A stretch of 64,000 bases of DNA from Bagarius yarrelli (Eukaryota; Chordata; Actinopteri; Siluriformes; Sisoridae). This document shows, one piece after another, positions 36,979 to 48,680 of this stretch (its first letter is position 1; every line of letters starts with the position of its first letter). The translations under genes were made by a program, and so were the position numbers. The DNA lies in assembly GCA_005784505.1 (NCBI GenBank), contig VCAZ01000195.1, forward strand, positions 534,449 to 598,448, read 5' to 3'. A model generated the notes under the pieces. The model did not search any database. It saw only the letters and a list, made by a program, of their open reading frames with translations, and was not told where the DNA came from.

Positions 36979-39900
36979 CTAGCCTTGGGTGTTGGGGGTC
37001 ATGTGACTCAGAGAGGCAGGCCGCAGCTTCATTTCAGTGAAGGGAAGAGAGATGTCCTTGCCCTTCCAGTCAATCCACACCACCCCCTGATAAATACACA
37101 TAACACACGGTAAACACACAGCCAGTTCTTTTATTCCTAACCACAAACACACTGGAATTATTCTGGTATTATAAACAGAGCATAAACCCATTTTGGACAC
37201 CAAAAACCAGAGTTAATATAAGGTGGGATTATGTATATGGAATAAGAACAATTAATGCAGAATTTATTGTTAATCTAATTAACTATTAGTGTGTAATAAT
37301 GCATCGTGGGTAAGTAAAAGAAAAGAAAAGAATGGAATTAGCTTAATGAAGCCAGTGAAAGTGCAACAAGCTCTGTGTTGTTCTTTTCTTTTCAGATTAT
37401 AGTAATCATAGTTTTAAATGGTAATAAAATAAGCCCGAATTTTATTGAAAGGTTTGGAATTGCCAGGTATATAAAGTTTTTCATCCTATCACATTTGCGT
37501 ACAATTAATCTAAACTAAACCTTGTGCTACTTTTACAGAAGTCTCTTTTATTGACCACTTTAAGTAATTTAGCAACAATTTTAAATACAAAACAATCATT
37601 ATGACAAAACTTATTTTTTGTTGCACTGTATATTTTTATAGATACAAAAAAAGGTTATAATTTAAATTTAAAGTCAGTGTATAAAAAAAGAAAAAACTAA
37701 ATAAGTATATTAGAATAAGTTATTTTTATAATTAAATTGGCTTACTATTGATAGTATAGATGGAAAAAAAAATACTTGATTATTAAAAACACCAAACTTG
37801 ACAATTTAATTTGTAACAGCTTTAAAGTTGGACTATTAATATGAAATATTTATCTATCAGGATTTAATCCATACCTGGTCCTTGGAAAAAGTTGCGTAGA
37901 CTCCATTGAGATTAGCTTTGTAACAGTTTTTGTACCACCAGCCTCCCATGTATTCTTTTGCACATTGGACATTATTATTGCTGGGGTCCTTGTCCTTTGT
38001 TGAAAAAGGACAACCGTTGTGGTATCTCATCGAATCCCCTGCAAAGAGACATTAACAATGACTGACATTAACTCACATACAATCCCATATATTTAAATTT
38101 TACATCTGTATATCTTATCCTCAACATCTGTATATCTTATCCCAAACACTCTGTATAAATATATATCTTATTCTTAACATCTGTAAAGCTTATCCCAAAC
38201 ACTCTGTATATTTTATTCTTGACATCTGTATATCTTATTCCAAACAATCTGTATATATCTTATTCTCAACATCTGTATATCTTATCCCAAACACTCTGTA
38301 TAAATATTCTTATCTGATTATCTTATTTTATTATTCTTAACATCTGTTTATATTTTCTTATATAACCAAAACACTCTGTATATCTTATTCTCAACATCTG
38401 TATATCTTATCCCAAACACTCTGTATAAATATATATCTTATTCTTAACACCTGTAAAGCTTATCCCAAACACTCTGTATATTTTATTCCAAACAATCTGT
38501 ATATATCTTATTCTTAACATCTGTATATCTTATCCCAAACACTCTGTATCTCTGAATTTCAATATCTTATCCTAAACACTCTGTATATCTTATCCTGAAC
38601 ATTCTGTATATCTTATTCTAAAAACTCTGTAAATCTTATTCTAAACACTTTATATATCCTATCCCAAACCTTCTGTATATCTAATTCTGAACACTCTGTA
38701 TATCTTATCCTAAACACTCTGTATATCTTATTCTAAAGACTCTAAATATCTTGTTTTAAACATTCTGTATATCCTATTCTAAACATCTGTATATCTTATC
38801 CTCAACTACCAGCTGTTCCGAAGTATCCGGACACATCGATGGTGTAATGATCCACCTCCGACCCCACAGAGAAGTTGGAGTAGTGAGCATAGACCGTGTC
38901 ATTTCCAACACGCAAATCGACGCGCAGGCTCATCGGTTCCATGCTGGTCAGAGTATGAAGGATGTCATTTCCTGATGATGAGAATAATTAGAAAAGTGTG
39001 GAGAAAAGAGAATGATTTATACAGTAGAAACCTAGTCGCTTACCTAGCCAAAATTCTGCACTCATCTCTCCAAAACCTTTGCTATAATCTTTCCAGTCTC
39101 TAAAGAAATCAGTAGATCCATCCATTCTTCTCTGAAATACCTACAAGTATAAAATTGTTTTTACACATTCTACATTCATGCTGCTAAATAACTCATTAAG
39201 CAAAACTACATAGTCAAACCTACTGTCCAGCCTCCTCCATCAGTCTCCATATCACAGTAGACCCAAACTGTCTCTTCATCTTTACCCAGAGGGTAAATCT
39301 CAGCCTCTCCTGACTTCTTCATGCCATTCAGCTGCACCTGCGAGCAGTCGGCAGGGTACAAATACGGCACTTGTGCTGTAGAATGGGGAAAGTGAAGATC
39401 ATGACTAATTTAGAGAAACACTTCGAGTAAGCCAGGGTTTACAGGACAGGGTGATCAGCTCACCTGTTTTGAATGCAGTGGAAACCACACTAATGTATTG
39501 GCCCTCACTTTCTCCATCTACTTTTACAGTGTAGTGAGAAGATGCTTTCAGGTCAGTTAACTCGTACTGGGACACAGTGGGATTAAGGATCACCTCCTGT
39601 TTATGTAGGGAAGTCAGACTGTAACTACTGTGATTACATAACCACAGCATTTAAAAATTGAAGAATAAAAGGGCTTATTAAATACAGTAGACTAGAGTAC
39701 GGAAGTGAGAACAATGACTATTGAAACAATATAGAGACAATATAGAGAAACAATATAGAGACTATTTTTGGGAAATAGCGGTGGTTACTATAAAAGACAA
39801 ATTTGAGGCAAAATCTAAAATGAAAATGTTTTAGAAGTGGATTTTTTGTGTGTGATGATTAGGGTCTATTTCCTGTATAATTACCTTAATCTCTTCTCCC

Positions 39901-42900
39901 AACTGGTATGTAAGCCTATAACTTCTGAAAGTTAAATGAGTGCTCTTCCATGAAATCACAGCTGAGTTCCAAGTGATTTTATTGGGTGTCACTAACTGAA
40001 GCTTTACTCCTAACAAAACACAATACATAATAACATGCAATAACATGGACAGAAGAAATAAAAAGCCAAAATTTTTTTTTCAGAGATCCATAAAAAGTGT
40101 TTCTTTAAGCGTTCAACATATACTGAGATAACACCCAAGTTCATCTGATGTTTACTAAACTGATGCTTTATTAGACATCCACCGATATTAATTGATGATA
40201 CAGATATCAACTAATTGCATCTTTTTGTGACCTGTAACAAGATAAATATTGTTTGACACAATAATAACAACAATAATAACAACAAGCATTTTTTTTTATT
40301 AATAGCCGTCAAAACTGTAATATTACTTCCTTCCTCAAACTTACATAAATAATAAATAAATAAACTGCACTGTCATCAAAATGTCTTTGTGACATTGAAA
40401 CTTTAATCAGGTGAACAAGCAGACAACAAGTAAATAACAATATAATTCTTAATTTAAAATTAAAAAAAATGTAGACAATCCTGTTACTTTACCTTTAGGT
40501 ACAATTGTTGACTGGTCTCTCTCCCTCACAATGCAGTGCCATAATTGCGTTCTTATGAGCAATTTTATATATTTTTGTATTAATATATAATTTTATATAT
40601 TACTATAAATCAAAGGATCCAATATTACAAAACCGATATCCAGTTTCAAAATCAGGAATATATAATGATATATAAATCCCAGGAACAGTATTGGTAAAAG
40701 CGATTATTGGTCTATCTCCACTTTTAATGCTCTGTGGGCGTTTTGCTCTTTACCGCTTTTTGTCGTGAAGATAGTGAAACAGAGCTGCTCTGAAGACTGT
40801 TGATTTGGCTCATGATCTTTACTGCATAGAGGGTAGATCTGTGTAAACCTCTTAACTGGTGCTCCACAGATGTTCCAGATAACATCACTGTCACCGTCAC
40901 ATTCGGCACTGTAAAAAAATGCAAATATACTCATATAGATGTGTAAATGTATGGCGCCTTAACAGGTTGAAACACTAAAGATGAACTTATCTTACATCTT
41001 GTGGAGCCATAAGTGAGAATATAATGATGGACTTTGGCTTGAGCAGGCTTCCATACCAACAATGCTTTACTGTCTGTGACATTCACAGCCTGAAGGTCAG
41101 TGGGGGGGTCAGGGACTAAAAAAGGACAAATTAATGATTACTAATGATCTTTTAACACTATAGTTATATAGTGGACGTACTGTAACACATAGCTTTACTG
41201 TCTACCTGTAACAACCGAGGCTGTGGTCGCTTCACTCTCTATTGCTCCTATAACAGACCTGACACTAATGTCATACCGGGAACCAGCAGAGAGATTAGCA
41301 ATGAGAACGTGGGACAACTGTGAGTCAACAGACATGGATCCTGTTAGCCCTAAAATATAAAAAATATACTTCAGATCACACATCAAAAGCATGTATAAAC
41401 ATAGAGAAGGTGTTATAACTCATCACAGTACCATTCACAGTATTGGTGTATATAACTTTAAATCCTGTTACTGTGCTTTTAGGTTTGGTCCAGAACAGCG
41501 CAAGAGATGTTTCTGTAATGTTGCTGAACAACAGGTCTGTCGGTGGTTCAGGCCCTGAGGAAGGACACGGAAAGATGTAGTAGAAGATGATGTAGAAACT
41601 AAGTCGACCAGAAATGTATTCATTATTATTATTTAGTATATATTAGTATTATTTATGCTTAATATATTATTATAAACAACTTTCCAATTTCTGTATATCT
41701 TTTACTACACAGGATTGTAAAGAACCTGAAGTCTATATCAGTCCATCCCAGAGGCACAATCACACACACACAAGCACACAAATTTAGAGATGCCAGTCAG
41801 CCTACAACACATCTTTAAACTGAGATAGGAAACCACCAAAGGATGGGAAGTGCATGAAAGCCCCAAGCACACAGACGGAAAGCAGGAATCAAATCGCCAA
41901 CCGCCAACCGCCAAGTAAATGCTTAAAGTAGTGATTCTTGTGATAATTGCTCACCCTCTTAAAGTTTAACATCATTTGCACGAGGTCAGGGTGAGATCAA
42001 AGACACTAACAAAAATATTAAACACAACGTTTGTATAAGAGATGAAATCAAAACGATGGTTAGTTGAAAGATACTGTACCATTGATCCTAAGATCCTAAT
42101 ATTATTATTATTACTATTATTATTATTATTATGGTGTATATGGTATATACTGTACCATTGATCCTAAGATCCTAATATTATTATTATTAATATGATTTTT
42201 ATTATTATTATTATGTCTGTGCTGATTGATGATTGATTACCTGTAGACACAAACAGACGGTGAACTTTGGAGCGTACATGAGGTCCTGAGCTAGACAAGG
42301 ACACCAAGTACTTTCTCTCTGGTCGAAGATTCCTGAAATGATAGGAGCGAGCACTTCCAGCAAGAATCTGTGAGAACCTTTCAGCACTTTTGACTTTGGG
42401 TGAAGTTCTGTTCCAACTCATGAACTCATCTGCTTTCACATCACTGTCTTGCTTTTTTTCCGCTTCCTCTGCATCATCCTCACCTCTTCTTTCAGACCAA
42501 ACCTCCTTTCTTGTTACTGTAAAATTCCTAAATATTCCTAGAGCTTCCCATGTGATAACAAACCCAGTGGAGGTTATGTTGTGTGAACCTGAATCGGTCC
42601 GATGTCTGTGAGTTTTGTTGTCTTTTCAACATGAGTTTTGGGGATTGTGATATTTTTTTAAATCACTTGTTACATTGATCTTGCTGGATTTGTCTTCTTT
42701 GACATTGAGGTGCAAACTCTTGTCTTTTGCACTGGTGGTGGCAGTTACATTCACTTTCTCCTCAGTTACTGGCAGCACCTTTGTCACCGTCGTCGTCTCA
42801 TCACCTTGTAAAAATTTCTTGCCTTTCTCACTGGTTTTTCTTACGTTTACATGACTGATTTTTTCCCTTTGATATGTGCCTTCTTTAATAACGGTGGTGT

Positions 42901-45900
42901 TAGTCTTGTACCAACTCTTGTCCTTTTCAATGAAAGTTGTCACGTTGAGCTTTTTTCCCACCGCAACTTTTTTTTCAGCTGTAACGTCTTTAAGAACTTT
43001 AGTCTCATTGCTCTTTTTCTCCTTCTTACACAACACTGTTCCACTGTGATGGCTGTCCTGCTTTGTCTTTCTAGATGATTCGTCTTTCAGGAGTGTAACA
43101 TTGCCTTGCTGTGATTTATTGTCCTTTTCAGTTAAACAAGTTATGTTTACATGTTTCTGTACCGTTTCTGTTTTTTGTACCTGGGTCAGCTTAGGAGTTT
43201 TTGTCTCTTTACCTGTTCCTAACTTCCTTCTTGAAAACTCACTGGACGTTGTAGCATTTTTCATTTCGGATGATTTTTCTTTAGCTAGTGTGACGTGGCT
43301 TTGGTTCTTCCCGTCTTTTTCAGTAGAATTAGTTAAGTTTAAATGCTTGACCAATTTTGTCTTTTCCACTGATGTTTCTTTAAGCAGTATGGCATCACCC
43401 TGGTTCAGCTTTTTGTCCTGTTTAGTGGAAACAGTCACATTTAGACGTGTTTCCATTTTTTTGTTTCCCGTAGTTGCTTTTTGGTTTGCTGTTATCTTGT
43501 CATCCTCTTGTAACTTCTTGTATTTGTTGTCGGCAGCTGTAACATTCAGAAACCTGTCTACTTTTCTATTTCCTGGTAATCCGTCCTTAGGCAAGTTGCT
43601 GCTTTGTCGCAGCTTCCGGTCTGTTTCGATAGAAGTGGCATTTAAAAGGTGTTTTTTTCAGTGGATCCTCGTTTTGGTTGTGTAATGTTGCCCTGGTTTG
43701 GCTTTCGGTCTGTTTCAACAGAAATCGTAACATATGAAAGTTTTTGCAGCTGATTCTTTATAGTTGATCCTTCTTTAAGAAGTGTCAAGCTGTCCTGCTT
43801 TGTTTTTTCATCTTTTTCAGTGGAAGTACTGACATTTGAGTGTTTTTCTGCCAATTTCTTTTCAGATGATACTTCTTTAGAAAGCATTACACTCTCTCTC
43901 ATTGACTTTTTGTCTGTATTGGTGGATAAAATAACATTCGGGTTCTTTTCCGTTACCTTTTTTTCTTGGCTTTTGTGTTGCTTTTTATCTTTTTCTTTGA
44001 AATCCTCGGTTGAATTTGCTTGCCTTTCCTTCTTCTGAGCCACAAATGTGTCTCCTAAAAGTAGCTTTATACCGCTGTCCTCATTATCTGTGAAAGTCAC
44101 ATTGGACAAAGACAGCTTTACTTTCTTTAAACTTGTTTGAACAGATTCATTTGCTGACTGTTTAGTGCCAGTTAACACTTTTATTAAACCTTTTAACATT
44201 GTGCTAGTTTTCTTGTCAGTGCTTTGAGTCACGTTATGGATTACAGGTGAATCCTTCTTCAGTAAAAGTTTTTTCACGGTCGCTGGACCACTGGCTTGAT
44301 CCTCTTTGTTCTTCCCTTTTATTATTGTAGTGTTTGCTTTTGATTGTTCCAGGGTTGGTTTCTCTTTTTTAGAAGTGCTACTGTCCGAGGACACCTTAGT
44401 TTCCTTGTTAAAGCCTGTAAGAGGGAAGATTTCACACCTGCCATTAAAAGTATACGGCTACAGGTCCAAAAACGAAAGGTTTGTTCAACCATCATGTGTC
44501 TCACCTTTGCTGCAGTCAACACCAGTGAAACCAGCTTGACACACACATTTACCGCTGACACACTTTCCATTCTTGTTGCAGTTATTTGGGCACTGTACTC
44601 CAGAGCAGAGGATGCCTATACACAAGTGCAAAAAAAATTCTGTGATTTATACATACGTTGTTACTGGCTTTATTCACTAATCAAAGCATTTCATATTTAC
44701 CTCCTATAGGTTCACAGTGGGTTTCACTCATTTAGCTTAATGTGCTTGTATTGCAGTACACGGTCTTACAGTATATGGCCCATATTTTGTGGATACCCCA
44801 CCAGTACACCAACATAAGTGTATCTTTCCCACACTTTTGCCACAAAAATGGAAACTAAATTTTTATAATATTATATTTCAGCCCACATGCATTATAAGCT
44901 CTATGGAAGTGGTCTTTGTTTGCACGGGTTATTTGGGCAGTGGTATTTCAGTCAAGTTTTATAAAAAAGATAAAAACATTATAGGTGTAATACTTCTTAC
45001 GACCAAGCCGCCACTGTTGGGCCCCTGAGCAAGGCCCTTAATCCTCAACTGCTTAGTTGGATTAAAAAATGAGATAATGTCATTCATTTTGGATAAGGGT
45101 TAAGCGTTTACCACATTTATCAGATTGCATTAAATTATGGATACAAGCCACTCCCACTACACTGAAGCCTTTTTCTCCAATGATAAAACAGGCAATAAAA
45201 GTTATAGACCAGAAACCTATGCGATGACATCATTGCGATGTTCTAAAAAATAACCTTCCGAGTTTTTATAGCTTTATTGATTTTAATTAGCTTAAATAGT
45301 TTTTTTTATTATGCATCAGTGCATTTTTTTGCAGTTTTCTGAATTAAATTAGTAGGCATTTTCTCTTTTCTGGTACCAAGATGCTGGAATAAACTTTTTA
45401 TCAACGTCAGAACAGCTGAGTCACTGGCTGTCTTTTAGAGACAATTGTTCCATAGTTTATGTATGTAAAAAATATAAATGTTTGGGTTTTTTTTATTATT
45501 ATTATTTAATATAAAATAATGATATTTTAATTATATAATAGCATAGCTTTTATTTGCTTATTTGTGTATTGCAATTATTACTATTGTTTTTTTTTCTTCT
45601 TGGACAGGTATTGAAAATTAGCTTGGGACCAAATGCATATGGTTTGTCCTACGTAATTCTGATGTCCATGTCAAATAATAATAAATAAAAAATAATAATA
45701 AAGTTAAATGATGCGTCTAAGTTTAAGACATCTTACACTGTTTCTTTAAAGCTGACATTTCCTTCTCCAGTGTCTCTAAGCGGTCCTTCAGTGCAGCCAT
45801 TTCAGCCTCACAGCCTCCAGTGCAAGACCCTGGCACCAGGTTGATGTGGTGCGTCATCACCAGAGGAGAACCTGGCTTTAGACTAAGCTCTTTTTCCTGC

Positions 45901-46229
45901 ACTTTGCTGCTGTTGACCGTGTCTTTCTGAGGCTCCTTCTGAATGCAGCCTTCAGTGATGACAACTTTGATGGGTGAGCTTGAGAGAGGCTTGTCTTTGG
46001 ATGTTTTCTTGATGCTGGGAGTCTCAGGAGACGTTGTTGTTGTAGAGAACAAGGTCTGACTGGCATTACTGGTTTTTAAGGCAGGAGAAAGAGCTGGGGT
46101 TTTTGGTTTGGTATTCAGTGTCGAGATAGTATGAAGTGCTGTTTTAGTGGAATTTTTCCTCTCACCTATTGAGGCTTGATGAGTAGGAAAGGGGGTTAAT
46201 AAGAAGAGGAAGGCCAGGAAGATGAGCAT
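36979..46229 (-). CDS. tnxb: Tenascin-X-like gene, about 1420 codons, with three reading-frame breaks
   Basis: Exons: 45737-46229, 44505-44615, 42241-44414, 41432-41554, 41206-41349, 40996-41115, 40754-40908, 39885-40009, 39464-39596, 39224-39375, 39044-39140, 38810-38971, 37875-38038, 36979-37086. Domains in order: signal peptide MLIFLAFLFLLTPF; a Ser/Thr-rich stretch; a cysteine-flanked coiled coil typical of tenascin oligomerisation; one EGF module (CPNNCNKNGKCVSGKC); a 2.2-kb exon rich in Lys and NxT/S repeats that ends in an FN3 module; three more FN3 modules, each split over two exons; and a complete fibrinogen-like domain (GGGW, GYFGTAGDSM, EMKLRP). The family encodes secreted matrix glycoproteins. 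Breaks: a one-base loss in a T7 run (43652-43658), an in-frame TGA (42626-42628) and a one-base loss near 40770-40772. Either it is decaying or the sequence is wrong there. Tenascin-X is chosen by linkage to C4 and CYP21; it is far shorter than mammalian TNXB. Confidence 0.75.
38100..38800. repeat. Minisatellite in the fibrinogen-domain intron
   Basis: More than twenty imperfect tandem units of about 20-24 bases, with consensus close to 'ctgtatatcttatcccaaac' plus 'actc', fill almost the whole intron between exons 37875-38038 and 38810-38971. Some units carry 'ttctcaacat' variants. Confidence 0.9.
41737..41912. repeat. Degenerate interspersed repeat
   Basis: 'aatttagagatgccagtcag' ... 'gataggaaaccaccaaagga' ... 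'cacacagacggaaagcagga' ... 'aatcaaat' follow the same order as the right half of the repeat at 52531-52865. It lies in an intron of the tenascin gene. Confidence 0.45.
42070..42205. repeat. Recent local duplication with ATT repeats
   Basis: 'actgtaccattgatcctaag' followed by 'atcctaatattattatta' occurs twice, about 77 bases apart, separated by an ATT array. It lies in a tenascin intron next to the sequon-rich exon. Confidence 0.75.
44770..45000. mobile_element. Tc1-like MITE fragment
   Basis: It starts 'cagtatatggcccatatttt' then 'gtggataccccaccagtaca', matching the left end and first part of the element at 48220-48680. The right end is missing and a SINE follows directly. Confidence 0.5.
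44999..45122 (+). repeat. SINE copy
   Basis: 'gccactgttgggcccctgag', 'caaggcccttaatcctcaac' and 'ggataagggttaagcgttta' are in sense order, with the head truncated. It lies in tenascin intron 1. Confidence 0.7.
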
Positions 46230-47270
46230 AATGACTTGACTTCAATGGAATCTTCAGTAGTTTGAGTTGAGGTTGAAAATCTACACAGTTTTACAGAATA
46301 AAATCCTGGTACTGGTTTAGATATCACTTCCCAAATTGTGTTATGTATTAACTGAAAAAAAGACATACAAACAGAAAAAAAATATTGAAACATGCTTTGG
46401 AAAATACTGAAACGTACATGGACTGCCACTATCTGGAAAATCAACTCAAATAAATACCCGTACAAAAGAGTCATTATTTTCGCTAAATGCATCATTTTTT
46501 TTTCCAATCATTTTTTCACTTCTAAATACAATCCACAGCCAAACCCTAACTCAAAAATGTGCCCTGCATACCAAAGTTTAAATGTGTACAGAAGAGAGGA
46601 GTGAGCTCAATATTAAATATTTAGCAAGAAAAAAAACCAGCCAGAGGAATATACTTAACAGAGGTGCACTGTGCATTCAGGCTCTAAGAGACGCCATGTC
46701 TTTGGCTGGACTTTTGGAACACTGAAAATCTTAGTTCTATAATCAACAGTTATTTTTATTTTTTCTCCCAAAATTTGAAAAATATTAGAGTTTTACACGG
46801 CCAAGCTTAAAAAAATCTTCCTTGGTGATAGAGGTCGAATTCCTAGATTTCCCTTCAATAAAACACATCATTATTTAAAAGCAATTTAAAAAAACTACAT
46901 TTACTGTGTGGCAGAAATTCTTAATGTATTATTTGCTCTACTACCTTTATTTATTAAAAAATTAACACACTTAACAGCAAACATCATAGTTTTGAAGCAG
47001 TATTATAACCAAAACTCACATGCACTTTGTCTTGAGCTGTTATTGTGTGGCTTCCTACATCTGCTTTCAGAACCTCCACTGGTGAGTCTGAGAACGCTCG
47101 AAGGAAGGAAGAAAGATTACACGAGGTACCCGAGGAGGGAGGCAACTAAACCTATGTACTTAAATGTAACAGCCAGATTCCCCCACCTCTCACTAATTTA
47201 TGATAATTATGTTTCTGGTCTCTTTTTTTTTCAATCTAGAATAGGAGCGTTTAAAGTGCAAACTTTATTC

Positions 47271-47271
47271 C

Positions 47272-47314
<43 letters not shown>
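47271..47314. repeat. (TA)n(GT)n microsatellite
   Basis: About twelve TA units followed by about eight GT units. Confidence 0.9.
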
Positions 47315-48219
47315 TTAACCCTTTCACCATTACATTGATGTTACTGACTGTAATAGACATTTCAGCTATTTTTCAATGAGTATAACTAAAAAATTATTTT
47401 CTTTTCTTTGATAAATGAATTGGTGTGACATAAAATGTTTATGAAGATGCTGTTGGGTTTTTGGTTTGGGTAACCTTACAGTTTACATTTTAGTGACGAT
47501 AACCTCTTCATATTTTAGATGCTTGTGCTCAAACTCTTTAGAAAGACTTTTCTAAAAACGCGTCTAACTATATTGCTCATTTTATATAAGCCACTTATAC
47601 ACTGATACACAGTGCGACATGGCAGTGGAAATTTAATCTTTTGGATTCTGGTATTAAGAGTTGATTATTTCATATGAAGGTCCATTCCAACACTCATGTT
47701 CTTATGGCTCATTTTCAGTTGCGTAATTATTTTAGTGCCGATGTTTAAATTTCCAAGTCACATATAGGATATGTGGAGTACTTTTCCCCTAGTATGCCAA
47801 CGTGTTAGAGTTTAAGGAACCCCCTCCCCTTTTCCCTGGAACATAAAGAGGGCTTGTTGCTACCCCCAGCTGCACCATGATGGGTGGTCTCTATTTAACA
47901 GTATTCCTACCTTACTGAACTTACTGCACAGGATGCAATGTTAGTTCCTCAGTGTCTGAATTTCTGGCCTCGAAGTCACCGTGTACACAGATTGTATCAA
48001 ACAGCCGAACTCAAGCTCGCCAAATGCGATTTTAAGAATTAGTGAGGTAACATTCTTAATTTGTTTCTATGAAATAAAAAAAAGAAAAATCCACAGACTG
48101 GATTAAATTATTAAGGAACATCTTTTAACACTGTTGTTAGACTGACTGAATATATAAACATAGTCTGCTGTATAGTTAAAAATAATAATAAAATGTGATA
48201 TGTAAGCAGGTTTAACATA

Positions 48220-48680
48220 CACTATATTACCAAAAGTTTGTGACCACCTGACTATCAGATCCATATATATAGGTCTCCTACAAAATGTTACTACAATGTT
48301 GAAAGCACACAGTTGTCTAGAAAGGCTTTGTATGTTGTAGCATTATATTATTCCTTCACTGGAACTAAGAGACCCAAACACTTTTTAGCATGGCAATACA
48401 ACGCACTTGATCTCCATGAAGACATGGTGTGTGTTATGATTTGAGTGAAAAAACTTGAGGGTTCTGCACAAAGCCCTGACCTCTACACCACTGAACACTT
48501 TTCAGATGAACTGGTGCAGACTACACCCCGGACCTCCTTACACGACGTTGGTGCCCGAACTCATTAATACTGTTGTAGCTGAAGGAAAATTAAAGCTTAA
48601 TCAAACAGCAAAATGGGGAGTAAATCTGGACCAAAATGATTCTGATAGTCAGGTACTCACAAACGGTTGGCAATATAGTG
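48220..48680. mobile_element. Tc1/mariner-like MITE, 461 bp, with TIRs and TA duplication
   Basis: The left end 'cactatattaccaaaagttt' and right end 'aacggttggcaatatagtg' form imperfect terminal inverted repeats of about 33 bases. They are flanked by TA at 48218-48219 and 48681-48682. There is no transposase; a short open frame inside (48455-48709) is not convincing. Fragments of the same family are seen near 4385, 23738, 44770, 49994 and 57700. Confidence 0.8.

Noticed and set aside
42629..42675. A short intron removing the in-frame TGA of the tenascin
   Set aside because: The only phase-compatible pair gives about 45 bases with an A-rich 3' end, too short and without a pyrimidine tract.
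43101..43685. 194-aa plus-strand open frame, phenylalanine-rich
   Set aside because: It is the antisense of the lysine-rich tenascin exon: AAA/AAG on one strand gives TTT/CTT on the other.
46908..47318. 136-aa plus-strand open frame
   Set aside because: It is AT-rich, ends in a TA/GT microsatellite, and shows no recognisable domain or splice context.
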